From the NCBI GenBank assembly GCA_001570385.1, contig BBYL01000011.1, forward strand, positions 186,001 to 250,000: 64,000 nt of DNA. Direction: 5' to 3'. The translations under genes were made by a program, and so were the position numbers. The notes beneath the pieces were generated by a model. It was not told the origin of the DNA. It saw only the letters and a list, made by a program, of their open reading frames with translations, and did no database searches. This stretch comes from Microtetraspora glauca (GTDB lineage Bacteria; Actinomycetota; Actinomycetes; Streptosporangiales; Streptosporangiaceae). Of this stretch, positions 8,652-17,488 are shown one piece after another; within the stretch, counting starts at the first letter, position 1, and each line of letters begins with the position of its first letter.

Positions 8652-9095
8652 GTCCCCCTCGCGGGTGCCGGAGCTCTACAAGTCGTAGTTCTACTAACAG
8701 TAGTACTACAGCCTGTAGAGCAATTGGTGGGACGACTGTGCCGCGAGATCTTTGTCACACGGATCGATGCCCCCATGATCCGCGTTCGCGGCACTTGTCC
8801 CGTTCGATACAGAGAATGCGGGCCGTACGGTCCTGGATTGAAGGGACCAGTGGCCCGACTCTCCGGGAACGCCTCCTGGGAGGCTTGGTCTCAATAATGG
8901 ACATGTCACGCGAAACCGGCGTCCGCCGCTGGGGTGATTCCGCGGTACGTCGCGCGAGGGACGGTGCCGTGTGATCTTCTGCAGGCTCGTGCGGAGCGGG
9001 GCGGCCTTCCGCCGACTCCTTCCGCGCCTCCCTTCGCCGGTCCCTTCCGCGATCTTTTCCATGATCCTGTTCGAGGGACCGGCTCCTCCCCGATG
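8652..9095. other. Non-coding gap upstream of cydA
   Basis: These 444 bases lie between cydA and the 3' end of the deacetylase gene. The cydA-proximal end holds a palindrome array. In the rest I find no convincing coding sequence, only shadow frames. Confidence 0.6.
8676..8718. promoter_or_regulatory. Triple-palindrome operator upstream of cydAB
   Basis: Three 13-bp palindromes with consensus CTACnnnnnGTAG start at 8676, 8691 and 8706, exactly 15 bp apart (CTACAAGTCGTAG, CTACTAACAGTAG, CTACAGCCTGTAG). They lie 25-67 bases upstream of the cydA start. The half-site resembles operators of BlaI/CopY-type winged-helix repressors, but the cognate regulator is not in this window. Redox- or copper-responsive control of cydAB is inference. 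Confidence 0.65.
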
Positions 9096-9950
9096 TCAGG
9101 AGACCGGTACGCCACCGGCCCGCATGTACGCCCGCAGGTCGCCGATCTCGAACCCCCGGCGCCTGATCTTGTTGACGAGTACGCGGAAGTCCCTGGCCAT
9201 GTTCGGCCGGAAGTGCAGCAGCAGGATGTCCCCGGGGCGCAGCTTCTTGTCCGGCACCTGGTAGGCGATCTTGCCGCCGGGCTGCACGGTCGCGGTCCAC
9301 ATCATGATCGCCTTGATGCCGCATTCCCCGGCCGCCCGCGCGGTGGCCGCGTTGTGGTTGCCGAACGGCGGGCGGAACAGCGTGGGGCGCCGCCCGATCT
9401 CCTTGCGGATGAGCGTGGACATCCCACAGATCTCGGCCTTCTGCCTCTCGTAGCCGAGCGTCCACAGGTTGGGGTGGCTGAACGTGTGGTTCTCGATCGG
9501 CGCCCCGGCGTCCCGCAGGTCCCGGAAGTAGTCCCACTTGCCCGCGCCCACATACCGGCCTCCCCCGGAGGCGGCGTCGGGGGACCCGGTGGCCTCGACC
9601 GCGTCCCGCATGGCGAACACCGTGATCGGGATCCGCTGATCGCGTACCTGCTTGAGGAAACCGGGATCCTGCTCCCAGCCGTCGTCGATGGTCAGGAAGA
9701 CCACCTTCCGCTTGGTGGGAATGCTGCTGACCACCGGGATCCCCTCCGCCGGCCTGGGGATCCGCGCGACCTCACCCGGCCGGGGGAGTGCCGCACGGGG
9801 CGTCGGCGACGCGGAGGGGGACGTGGCGGTCAAGGGGGAACGCGCCTTCGCCGGGGCCGTCGACTCCGCCTGCGTGGTGCCGCCCTCCGCGCATCCCGCG
9901 GCCAGTGTCAGTCCGATGATCACGCCTGTCAGACGCCGGTTGCCCTTCAT
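9096..9950 (-). CDS. Polysaccharide deacetylase (NodB-domain) lipoprotein
   Basis: A 284-residue protein with a lipoprotein signal ending in the lipobox LAAGC, then a Ser/Pro/Ala-rich linker and a NodB domain. Catalytic motifs are visible: FLTIDDGWEQ (metal and base aspartates), HTFSHPN (metal-binding H-x3-H) and RPPFGNHN. It should remove acetyl groups from cell-wall or surface N-acetylated sugars outside the membrane. I used the ATG at 9950, directly before the basic n-region, rather than an upstream in-frame ATG at 10019. It is divergent from the CoxG-like gene with about 200 bases between them. Confidence 0.88.
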   Translation of the reverse strand: MKGNRRLTGVIIGLTLAAGCAEGGTTQAESTAPAKARSPLTATSPSASPTPRAALPRPGEVARIPRPAEGIPVVSSIPTKRKVVFLTIDDGWEQDPGFLKQVRDQRIPITVFAMRDAVEATGSPDAASGGGRYVGAGKWDYFRDLRDAGAPIENHTFSHPNLWTLGYERQKAEICGMSTLIRKEIGRRPTLFRPPFGNHNAATARAAGECGIKAIMMWTATVQPGGKIAYQVPDKKLRPGDILLLHFRPNMARDFRVLVNKIRRRGFEIGDLRAYMRAGGVPVS

Positions 9951-10154
9951 GACCGACAATCTTCGCGCAATTGGATCTATAGGGCGTATGGCCGATGCCG
10001 CCCACAGGCGCGTGATCATCGCATGATTCGGGCGTCCGGCGTGAAGAGACCTGACGAGGGCCGATCATGGGAGTGGGCAGATGTTGCCCTTATCCGCACT
10101 GCCGGGGAGTCCTTAGTCTCCGGAGCCACAAGGGGTGCCAGAAGGAGTGATGGT

Positions 10155-10871
10155 GTGAAAATCACGGGAAGCGCCGTACTCGGTGTGGAACGGGGCCGTG
10201 TCTGGACCGCCCTGCAGGATCCGGGCGTCCTGGTACGGACGATCCCCGGATGCGAGCGGCTCGAGGCCGTCGGCGAGGACGTCTACAAGATGACCGTGAC
10301 CGCCGGAGTGGCCTCCATCAAGGGGCTCTACCAGGGTGAGGTCGCGCTGTCCGACCCCGAGGAGCCGGAGCGGTTCGTGCTGCGCGCCCGGGGTCAGGGC
10401 GCGCCCGGCACCGTCGACGCCACCGTGCGGATCCGGTTGAGCGAGGTCGAGGAGGGCACCCGCGTCGACTACGACGCCGACGCCGTCGTCGGCGGCATGA
10501 TCGGCGGAGTCGGCCAGCGGATGCTCGGCTCGGTCGCCAAGAAGACCGCCGGAGAGTTCTTCTCGGCCGTCGAGGAACACCTCCTGTCCGGTGTGGCCGC
10601 CGTCCTCGAACCGGTGGTCGCCGCGGGCGCGCCGGTCGCGGCGGTGGCGGCCGGTGACCAGGCCGAGGTGGCGGCGGCGGTCGGCGCCGGGGCTGCCGTG
10701 CCGTACCAGGTGGAGGCCGGGCAGGTGTTCACCCGCGAGACGCCGGCCGCCGCGCGGCAGCCGCGCCCGGGCGTGCCGCCGTGGTCGATGCTCGCCGCGT
10801 TCAGCATGGGCGCCGGCGTCGCGCTCGGAAGCGCCGTCATCGGGTGGGTCCTCGGACGCCAGCGGCGATGA
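10155..10871 (+). CDS. SRPBCC-family protein, CoxG-like
   Basis: A 238-residue protein. The first 145 residues match the CoxG/SRPBCC helix-grip fold, with PGVLVRTIPGCERLE and GSVAKKTAGEFFSAVEEHL as the most recognisable segments. An alanine-rich linker and one C-terminal hydrophobic helix followed by arginines suggest a membrane anchor. CoxG proteins help anchor or mature CO dehydrogenase-type enzymes at the membrane (family knowledge). Here the gene lies 4.8 kb from the molybdenum hydroxylase operon with unrelated genes between. The GTG start has GGAG seven bases upstream; an ATG at 10150 is out of frame and stops immediately. Confidence 0.82.
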   Translation: MKITGSAVLGVERGRVWTALQDPGVLVRTIPGCERLEAVGEDVYKMTVTAGVASIKGLYQGEVALSDPEEPERFVLRARGQGAPGTVDATVRIRLSEVEEGTRVDYDADAVVGGMIGGVGQRMLGSVAKKTAGEFFSAVEEHLLSGVAAVLEPVVAAGAPVAAVAAGDQAEVAAAVGAGAAVPYQVEAGQVFTRETPAAARQPRPGVPPWSMLAAFSMGAGVALGSAVIGWVLGRQRR

Positions 10872-10988
10872 CCTCCGGCGCCGGAGGCGATGATCGATGA
10901 TCCCGGAGCCTGATGGATGGGTCCAGAGGGCCGATTCCGGGTGCGGTCGGCGGGAATGGCGCGGTTTCGCGGCCGGTTAGAGCAGATC

Positions 10989-11669
10989 GTGAAGATTGAG
11001 ATTTTCTCTGACGTCGTCTGCCCGTGGTGCTACATCGGGCACGCCCGGCTGAAGAAGGCGGTGCGGCTCTTCGACGGCGACGTCGAGATCGCCCACCGGC
11101 CGTTCCAGCTCGCCCCCGACGCGGTCTCGAACGGGGAGCCGCTGCTGCCCGCGCTGGCGCGCAAGTTCGGCGGGCCCGCCCAGGTGGCGCAGATGACGGC
11201 GCGGGTGGCGCGGGCGGCGGCCGAGGACGGCCTGGAGATCGACTTCGAGCGGGCGATCCAGGCCAACACCTTCGAGGCCCACCGGCTGATCTGGCTGGCG
11301 CAGCGCGCCGGGCACGGCGCGGAGGCGGCCGAGCGGCTCTTCCGCGCGCACTTCGAGGAGGGCCTCGACGTCGGCGACGCCGCCACGCTGGCGAAGCTGG
11401 CCGCGGAGCTCGGCGTCACGGACACCGGCGAGGGGGCCGAGGAGGTCCGCGCCGAACTGGCCCGCGCTCGCGACCTCGGCATCAGCGGCGTCCCGCTGTT
11501 CCTGTTCGAGGGGCAGTTCGCCGTCTCGGGCGCCCAGCCCGTGGAGACGCTGCTCGCCGCCCTCCGCGAGGTCCGGGCCCGTACGGCGGTCGCCGTCGCC
11601 CAGCAGGATCCCCAGGGAAGCGCCCAGGGGGACGGCGACGCCTGCGACGACGGTTTCTGCGCGGTCTGA
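10989..11669 (+). CDS. DsbA-family oxidoreductase (FrnE-like)
   Basis: A 226-residue thioredoxin-fold protein. IEIFSDVVCPWCYIGHARL carries the CPWC active site at the N-terminus, and DLGISGVPLFLFEGQFAVSG contains the cis-proline loop, as in FrnE-type cytosolic thiol isomerases. The C-terminus ends with CDDGFC, a second cysteine pair. There is no signal peptide, so it acts in the cytoplasm. I placed the start at GTG 10989 because homologues begin with the KIEIFSD strand. The upstream ATG at 10917 would add 24 unconserved residues. Confidence 0.88.
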   Translation: MKIEIFSDVVCPWCYIGHARLKKAVRLFDGDVEIAHRPFQLAPDAVSNGEPLLPALARKFGGPAQVAQMTARVARAAAEDGLEIDFERAIQANTFEAHRLIWLAQRAGHGAEAAERLFRAHFEEGLDVGDAATLAKLAAELGVTDTGEGAEEVRAELARARDLGISGVPLFLFEGQFAVSGAQPVETLLAALREVRARTAVAVAQQDPQGSAQGDGDACDDGFCAV

Positions 11670-11855
11670 CGGCCGGGCGGAACCGCGGGAGGACCGTGTC
11701 ACATCAAGATCTCGTCACACCCTTGCCGGGCTACTTCCGCGCACGACCGAAATGCGATCGGCTGATCCCCTATAGGCGGATATACACACCGTCGGCAGGT
11801 GGGATCGACTGAGGGATCTCCATCGCGTCGACGAGAGGCACAGGGGGCAGAGAAA

Positions 11856-12659
11856 GTGAGCCAGGACGAGAGCGCGCCGCGCGGCATCGACCTCACCGTT
11901 CCGAGCGTCGCGAGGATCTACGACTGGTGGCTCGGCGGCAAGGACAACTTCGCCGTCGACCGCGCCGCGGCCGAGAAGCTGCTGGCGCTGGTCGGTGAGG
12001 ACGGGCGCCTGGTGATCCGCCAGAACCGCGACTTCCTCGGCCGGGCGGTGCGTTTCCTCAGCGAGTCGGGCATCCGGCAGTTCCTCGACATCGGCGCGGG
12101 GATCCCCACCCGGGGCAACGTGCACGAGGTCGCCCAGGAGGTCGACCCCGAGGCGCGCGTGGTCTACGTCGACAACGACCCCATCGTCGCCACCCACGGC
12201 CGGGCACTGCTCAGGAACGGCGGCCGTACCGGTGTCGTCGAGGCCGACATGCGTGATCCGGAGAAGATCACGGACAGCCCCATCACCCGTGACCTCATCG
12301 ATTTCAGCCAGCCGGTGGCGGTGCTGTTCGTGAGCGTGCTGCACTTCGTCGACGACGACGAGGCCGCGCGGGCGGTCGCGTACTTCCGCGAGCTCATGGC
12401 GCCGGGCAGCTACATGGTGATCGCCCACGGCACTCAGGGGCGGCTGACCGAGCAGACCATCGGCGAAACCCGGCGCGTGTACGAGAAGTCGACCGCGGCG
12501 CTCAACGACCGTACGCCGGAGGAGATCGCGGGGCTCTTCACCGGGTTCGAGCTGCTCTCACCAGGGCTGGTGGACGTCGCCGACTGGCGCAACGACAACG
12601 AGTTCATCGAGCACAGCAGGGGCGGCTACGTGCTGGGCGGGGTCGGCCGTCTCCTCTGA
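11856..12659 (+). CDS. SAM-dependent methyltransferase, DUF574 family
   Basis: A 267-residue protein of the DUF574 (Methyltransf_19) family expanded in filamentous actinomycetes. It shows PSVARIYDWWLGGKDNF, the SAM-binding loop DIGAGIPTRGNVHEVAQ and VVYVDNDPIVATHGRALL. No substrate is known for most members. The GTG start at 11856 follows AGGGGGCAG. The upstream in-frame ATG at 11799 adds only a basic, unconserved stretch. Two hairpins follow the stop codon, before the convergent thymidine kinase gene. Confidence 0.9.
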   Translation: MSQDESAPRGIDLTVPSVARIYDWWLGGKDNFAVDRAAAEKLLALVGEDGRLVIRQNRDFLGRAVRFLSESGIRQFLDIGAGIPTRGNVHEVAQEVDPEARVVYVDNDPIVATHGRALLRNGGRTGVVEADMRDPEKITDSPITRDLIDFSQPVAVLFVSVLHFVDDDEAARAVAYFRELMAPGSYMVIAHGTQGRLTEQTIGETRRVYEKSTAALNDRTPEEIAGLFTGFELLSPGLVDVADWRNDNEFIEHSRGGYVLGGVGRLL

Positions 12660-12683
12660 CGTACGCCCGCTTCTCCGACGTAC

Positions 12684-12703
12684 GCCGGCCGAGTGAGGCC
12701 GGC
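12684..12703. terminator. Hairpin after the methyltransferase gene
   Basis: A GCCGGCC/GGCCGGC stem of 7 bp with a 6-base loop lies 25 bases after the methyltransferase stop codon. It is a plausible terminator without a T-tract. Confidence 0.5.
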
Positions 12704-12742
12704 GGAGGAGGGCACGCCCGGCGCGCGAGGCCGCGCCGGGCG

Positions 12743-12770
12743 GCGAGGACGGTCCCGGTGCCGTCCTCGC
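12743..12770. terminator. Hairpin between convergent methyltransferase and thymidine kinase genes
   Basis: A perfect 10-bp stem (12743-12752 with 12761-12770) and 8-base loop sits 12 bases beyond the thymidine kinase stop codon. It probably terminates the minus-strand transcript or works in both directions. Confidence 0.6.
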
Positions 12771-12781
12771 GCGGAGCCCGG

Positions 12782-13432
12782 TCAGACGTGGGCCTCCCGG
12801 CCCGCCGCGGCTTCGGCGGGTGACGGCTCGCCGAGGTCGCCCGTACGGTGGTGGCGGCGGCACAGGACCCGGTAGTGCACCATGGTCTCGGCCGCGCCGT
12901 CCGGTTCTGCGGCGGGCGCGCCGGCCCCGGTGTCGGCGATGACGACCTGCTCGCCCGTCCTGGCCATGACCCCGCCGACGACGCGGGCGTTCAACATGCC
13001 CGGCCGGCCGCACCAGCACAGGACCTCCACCTGCAACCGGGAGACCTCGTCGGCGAGCTCGAAGAGCCGCTGCGCCGCAGGGAACATCTGGGACCTGAAA
13101 TCGGACGCGAGGCCGAAGGCGTAGACGTCGATGCCGTGGTCGTCCACGAGATCGGCGAGCTGCTCGATCTGCCGGACACTGTAGAAGCACGCCTCGTCGC
13201 AGATCAGATAGTCGATGCGGTCGTGCGCGGCGACCAGCTCGACCAGGTCGAGGCCGTCCACGACCTCCACGGCCTCGTTCCCGAGGCCGATCCTGCTGGT
13301 GATCCGGGGCTCGCCCGAACGGTCGTGCTTGGTCAGCACGAGCCCGCGCCTGCCCTGTCGCCGGTGGTTGTAGTTCAGCTGCAGGGCCAGGGTGGACTTG
13401 CCGCAGTCCATGGGGCCGTAGAAGAACTTGAG
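12782..13432 (-). CDS. tdk: Thymidine kinase
   Basis: A 216-residue type II thymidine kinase for deoxypyrimidine salvage. It has the P-loop FFYGPMDCGKSTLALQ, the Walker B/DEACFY segment (YLICDEACFYSV), and a C-terminal zinc site with cysteines in CWCGRP and CRRHH. I annotate from GTG 13432, where the family fold begins (LKFFYGP). In-frame GTG 13489 and TTG 13510 are possible upstream starts, and none has a strong ribosome-binding site. Confidence 0.92.
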   Translation of the reverse strand, partial: LKFFYGPMDCGKSTLALQLNYNHRRQGRRGLVLTKHDRSGEPRITSRIGLGNEAVEVVDGLDLVELVAAHDRIDYLICDEACFYSVRQIEQLADLVDDHGIDVYAFGLASDFRSQMFPAAQRLFELADEVSRLQVEVLCWCGRPGMLNARVVGGVMARTGEQVVIADTGAGAPAAEPDGAAETMVHYRVLCRRHHRTGDLGEPSPAEAAAGREAHV

Positions 13433-13568
13433 CACGGCGTCCCGGAGGCCCTGATTTGGCGAAGAAGACAAGGCAGACAGATCAGTCACGGGGCGCCAGC
13501 TTAGTGGCAAGGTTCCCAGACGGTGCTCCCGTCCGGAACGCCCGTTCGGAAGTCCGGTGATTCCGGGA

Positions 13569-14456
13569 TCAGCGGACCCGGGGAGCGGCGGAGGCGGCCG
13601 AGGTGGCAGAGAAGCGGCAGGCGATCATGTTCGCCTTCGGACGCGGGGGAGGCTCTTCGGAGAAGCCGTACCGCCTGAGCCGGTCGATCATCTCGTCCAT
13701 GGTCCGGGGTTCGAGCCAGGCGGCCCTGCTCCCGCCCGTCAGCGGCTCGTACCCTCCGACGAGGGTGCGCTCGGCACCCTGGCAGACGAGGCCGGGGTCC
13801 TCGATGACGAGGCCCTGCGGGTGGACGCTCATGATCTTCGCCCCGTCGGGCAGGGGGTCTCCCTGCGAGCGGATCCCCATGTTGTACGGCGGCCTTTCCC
13901 GCGGAAACACGAGCACCCGGGTACCGGTCGGGATCGCCTCCTCGAAGTCCGCGACCGACTCCTTGTACGCCCGCTCGAACTCGATGAACATCACACCGCC
14001 GCGGAGGGATGGAGTCGTCCTGACGCCTTTCAGCGGATAGGTGACGCGGACCCTCATCAGAACGTAGGAGACGGGCGGGTCACCCGGGAGGACGCCGAGA
14101 GTGGGCCCCCGCTGCCATCCGTCGACCTCGCCCACCGCGACGATCGGTTTCATGGCCGCCAGAGCCTCGGGCGACGGGACCGGGTCGTAGTCGAGCGCGC
14201 TCGACTGGATGCGGGACAGGTCGAGTGTGCCGCCGGTCGGCTCGGCGGACGGGATCGGACGACCCGGTCTCGCGGTGGCGACGCCGGGGGAGACCGGTGC
14301 GCTCGCCGTTCCATCTGCCGTTCCACCCGCCGTCCTGCCCGGACCGCTCCTGCCCGCCTCCGCCGACGGATCCGCTGTCTCGGCGCACCCCGTGAGGGCG
14401 ATCGCCGCCGCGAGCAGTGCGGCGACCCGGTGGCGGGTCACCCGATCACGCCTCAT
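13569..14456 (-). CDS. Hypothetical lipoprotein
   Basis: A 295-residue protein with a lipoprotein signal (basic start, hydrophobic core, lipobox ALTGC). A Gly/Ser/Pro-rich linker and an unrecognised mixed-sequence domain follow. The segment VGEVDGWQRGP followed by VRVTYPLKGV suggests a beta-rich extracytoplasmic domain. No catalytic motif is visible and I do not recognise the family. It lies on the same strand as tdk, with about 60 bases between its stop and the earliest tdk start. Confidence 0.75.
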   Translation of the reverse strand: MRRDRVTRHRVAALLAAAIALTGCAETADPSAEAGRSGPGRTAGGTADGTASAPVSPGVATARPGRPIPSAEPTGGTLDLSRIQSSALDYDPVPSPEALAAMKPIVAVGEVDGWQRGPTLGVLPGDPPVSYVLMRVRVTYPLKGVRTTPSLRGGVMFIEFERAYKESVADFEEAIPTGTRVLVFPRERPPYNMGIRSQGDPLPDGAKIMSVHPQGLVIEDPGLVCQGAERTLVGGYEPLTGGSRAAWLEPRTMDEMIDRLRRYGFSEEPPPRPKANMIACRFSATSAASAAPRVR

Positions 14457-14713
14457 CCGCCCGTCCTCTCCATGGTCTCGATCTCGCGGGCGAGCGTGTA
14501 CGCCCGGGGGGAGGAGCCCCGGGCTCGTCGCATGGCGTATGGGAGGCCGCCGTATCGTCCTCAGGATGCCCGGCCGTACATTGTGATCTTAGAGACGATG
14601 ATCATATGAGGGCGGCTCGATCGCGATATCCCCGTGTGCTGGAGGGCAGAGCTGTTGGCGTGATTGGGAGCAACATGGGACATTCTTCTTCACTCGAACC
14701 CCAGGAGGTGCTG

Positions 14714-15121
14714 ATGGCCACGCCCGAGGAGCAGCCGGACACGTCGAGCGCGCTGGAGGCGATGATGATCGCCGACGACACGGCGGCGGCCGAGGCGGAG
14801 GCCGCCCGCTGGCGCTACGGGTTCTATGTGGTCCTCACCGGTCTCGTGGTCACCCTGGTCGGCTTCAGCGTCGCCGTGATCACCACGGGCGAGGCGAGCA
14901 CGCTCTTCGCCGGTCTCGCCGGAGTCGTGGGAACGCTCACCGGCGCGTACTTCGGCGTGCAGAGCGGCCAGTCGGGAAAGGCCAAGGTCGAGGCGGAGCT
15001 GCGCCGGGTCAACGACCGCGCCATGCGCATGGCGGCGTACGTCGGCGCCCAGAACATCGAGGAGATCATGGGACGCGCACCCGGCGGGAAGGCCGTGGCC
15101 CGCTGGCCGCGCCGCCCCTGA
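14714..15121 (+). CDS. Small membrane protein of unknown function
   Basis: A 135-residue protein with an acidic N-terminus, two predicted membrane helices (around residues 38-58 and 65-83), and a basic, probably cytoplasmic C-terminal helix containing KAKVEAELRRVNDRAMRM. I do not recognise a functional family. The start at 14714 is set by AGGAGG upstream. Confidence 0.7.
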   Translation: MATPEEQPDTSSALEAMMIADDTAAAEAEAARWRYGFYVVLTGLVVTLVGFSVAVITTGEASTLFAGLAGVVGTLTGAYFGVQSGQSGKAKVEAELRRVNDRAMRMAAYVGAQNIEEIMGRAPGGKAVARWPRRP

Positions 15122-15180
15122 GCCGTTCTGGGCGGCGCCGGGCGGCGCTGGGCGGTGCTTGGACGGTGGCCTGAACCGGT

Positions 15181-15237
15181 CCCTGTGCCGCCCCCGGGCC
15201 CCTGTGCCGCCCCCGGGCCCCTGTGCCGCCCCCGGGC
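15181..15237. repeat. Three perfect tandem copies of a 19-bp unit
   Basis: The unit CCCTGTGCCGCCCCCGGGC is repeated three times without mismatch, and G/C-rich degenerate sequence precedes it. It lies in the gap between the small membrane protein and hyuA, about 170 bases upstream of hyuA. Confidence 0.9.
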
Positions 15238-15406
15238 GACGGGTTCCCGCCGGCGGCGTCGGCCCTGACCGGCGGGGATCCACGCCCGGCTCCCGCGGAG
15301 ACGTACGGTGCGGCAGCCTGTGACGAGGATTCGCCGATTCTTCGGCAGATTCTTCGGCAGAGTGCGCCGGTTCCCGCCGTCGGTGCGGGTCTGTAGACAC
15401 TGGAAC

Positions 15407-17488
15407 ATGCCTAGCGTCCGCATCGGGGTCGACACCGGAGGCACGTTCACCGACGTGGTTCTGGTGGACGAGCACACCGGCAAGATCGTTACGACCAAGA
15501 CTCCCTCGACTCCTGCCAATCCGGCCGACGGGTTCATGGCAGGCGTTCACAAAGTGCTGGAGCTCCACGCCGGAGACCCCGAGGGCCCGGACATGGGGCT
15601 GGACCCGGGACTGGACCCGGGACTGGACTCTGTGTCCGGGATCGTGCACGGCACGACGGTGGCGACCAACCAGCTTCTGGAGGACCGTGCGGATGGTACG
15701 GCCCATCTCGGGTTCGTCACCACGGAGGGCTTCGAGTTCCTCCTGGAGATCGCCCGGCAGAGTGTGCCCGACGGGTACGGCAACTCCTACTTCTGGGTGA
15801 AGCCGCCCAGGATCGTCCCGGTGCATCGCGTCAGGACGGTGGGCGGGCGGCTCGACCACCTGGGCCGGGAGGTCCGCCCGTTCGACGAGGACGAGGCGGT
15901 GGCGGCGGCCCGCTGGTTCAAGGAGCACGGTGTCACCGCGATCGGCGTCTGCTTCCTCCACTCGTACATGGACCCCGCGCACGAGCTCCGGATGAGAGAG
16001 GTGCTCGAACGCGAGCATCCGGAGGCCGTCGTCTCGCTGTCGAGCGAGGTGCTCCGGGAGTACCGGGAGTACGAGCGGTCCGTGACCACGCTGGTCGACG
16101 CCGCGGTCAAGCCGGTCATGCGCAGGTACATCCAGAACCTGTCCGACCGGCTCAGCCGCGGGTTCTCCATCATGAAGAGCAACGGGGGCGTGCTGTCGGC
16201 CGCCGAGGTCGTGCACCAGCCGATCACGACCGTCCTGTCCGGCCCCGCGGCGGGCGCGCTCGGCGCCGCCCTGATCGCCGGTACGGCCGGCCGGCCGAGC
16301 GTGATCACCCTGGACGGCGGCGGCACCTCCACCGACGTCGCCGTGGTGGTCGAGGGCGAGCCGTCCTTGACGACCGAGGGCAGCATCGGCCGGTACCCCT
16401 GCAAGATCCCGATGATCGACATCGTCACCGTGGGCGCGGGCGGCGGGTCGATCGCGTGGATCTCGCCCGAGGGGACGCTGAAGGTCGGGCCGAAGTCCGC
16501 GGGAGCCGACCCGGGGCCGCTCTGCTACGGCAGGGGCGGCACCGAGGTGACCGTCACCGACGCGCACGTCTTCCTCGGCAGGGTTCCCCCGCACCTGCTC
16601 GGCGGCGAGATCCCCCTCGACGTGGCCGCGGCCAGGGCGGGCATCGAGGCCCTGGCGGGCAAGCTCGGGCTGACGCCGGAGCGCTGCGCCACCGGCATCC
16701 TGGAGATCAGCGCCTTCAACCAGTCCAACGCCATCAGGCAGATCACGGTCAAGCGCGGGCTCGACGTGCGGGACTTCCCGATGGTGGCGTTCGGCGGGTC
16801 CGGCCCGCTGCTGGCCTGCCGCCTGATCGACATCCTCGGGCTGCCCGCCGCGGTGATCCCGCCCAACCCGGGCAACGTCTCCGCTTTCGGGCTGCTCACG
16901 GTGGACGTCAAGAACGACTACGTCCGTACGCACGTGTCCCGGACGCCCGCGCCGGACGCGCTCGCCGCGATCTACACGGAGCTGGAGGCCCAGGCGGCGG
17001 ACGCGCTCGACCGCGAGGGCTTCGCCGACCACGTGTACGCGCGCAGCGCCGACCTCCGTTACTACGGCCAGGCGTACGAGGTCCGGGTGCCCGCCCCCGG
17101 CGGCGCGATCGACGACGCGTGGTGCGCGGACGTGGTCGAGCGCTTCCACACCGAGCACGAGAAGCTCTACGGGTACGGCTACCGCGACGATCCCCGGCAC
17201 GCGGTGGAATGGGTCAACCTGCGCGTCTCCGGCATCGGCCCGATCACGCGCCCCGCCATCGCCCGCGTACCGGAGCAGGTCGCCGAGGCGAGCCCGGTGG
17301 CGACCCGCGAGGTGTTCTACGAGCAGTGGGGGCGCACCGTGATCTACCGCCGCGCGGATCTCGGCGCCGGCGCCGTCGTCAGGGGCCCGGCCGTCATCGA
17401 GGAGTACGGCTCCACCCTGCCCGTCCACCCCGGCTTCACCGCCACGGTGGACGACCACGGAAACCTGGTCCTGGTGAGCGACCGATGA
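15407..17488 (+). CDS. hyuA: Hydantoinase/oxoprolinase family protein, subunit A
   Basis: A 693-residue protein of the ATP-dependent hydantoinase/5-oxoprolinase/acetone carboxylase A family. IGVDTGGTFTDVVLVD is the first phosphate-binding motif of the actin-like ATPase fold, and VITLDGGGTSTDVAVV is the second. It uses ATP to activate a cyclic amide or carbonyl substrate together with subunit B. I start at ATG 15407, immediately before the conserved strand; upstream in-frame codons encode an arginine/phenylalanine-rich stretch not seen in the family. A TAGACA box ends 7 bases before the ATG and may serve a leaderless transcript. The hyuB start overlaps the hyuA stop by 4 bases. Confidence 0.92.
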   Translation: MPSVRIGVDTGGTFTDVVLVDEHTGKIVTTKTPSTPANPADGFMAGVHKVLELHAGDPEGPDMGLDPGLDPGLDSVSGIVHGTTVATNQLLEDRADGTAHLGFVTTEGFEFLLEIARQSVPDGYGNSYFWVKPPRIVPVHRVRTVGGRLDHLGREVRPFDEDEAVAAARWFKEHGVTAIGVCFLHSYMDPAHELRMREVLEREHPEAVVSLSSEVLREYREYERSVTTLVDAAVKPVMRRYIQNLSDRLSRGFSIMKSNGGVLSAAEVVHQPITTVLSGPAAGALGAALIAGTAGRPSVITLDGGGTSTDVAVVVEGEPSLTTEGSIGRYPCKIPMIDIVTVGAGGGSIAWISPEGTLKVGPKSAGADPGPLCYGRGGTEVTVTDAHVFLGRVPPHLLGGEIPLDVAAARAGIEALAGKLGLTPERCATGILEISAFNQSNAIRQITVKRGLDVRDFPMVAFGGSGPLLACRLIDILGLPAAVIPPNPGNVSAFGLLTVDVKNDYVRTHVSRTPAPDALAAIYTELEAQAADALDREGFADHVYARSADLRYYGQAYEVRVPAPGGAIDDAWCADVVERFHTEHEKLYGYGYRDDPRHAVEWVNLRVSGIGPITRPAIARVPEQVAEASPVATREVFYEQWGRTVIYRRADLGAGAVVRGPAVIEEYGSTLPVHPGFTATVDDHGNLVLVSDR

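Noticed and set aside
14690..17458. A 922-codon minus-strand open frame opposite hyuA
   Set aside because: Same reason: compositionally biased antisense frame over a well-supported hydantoinase gene.
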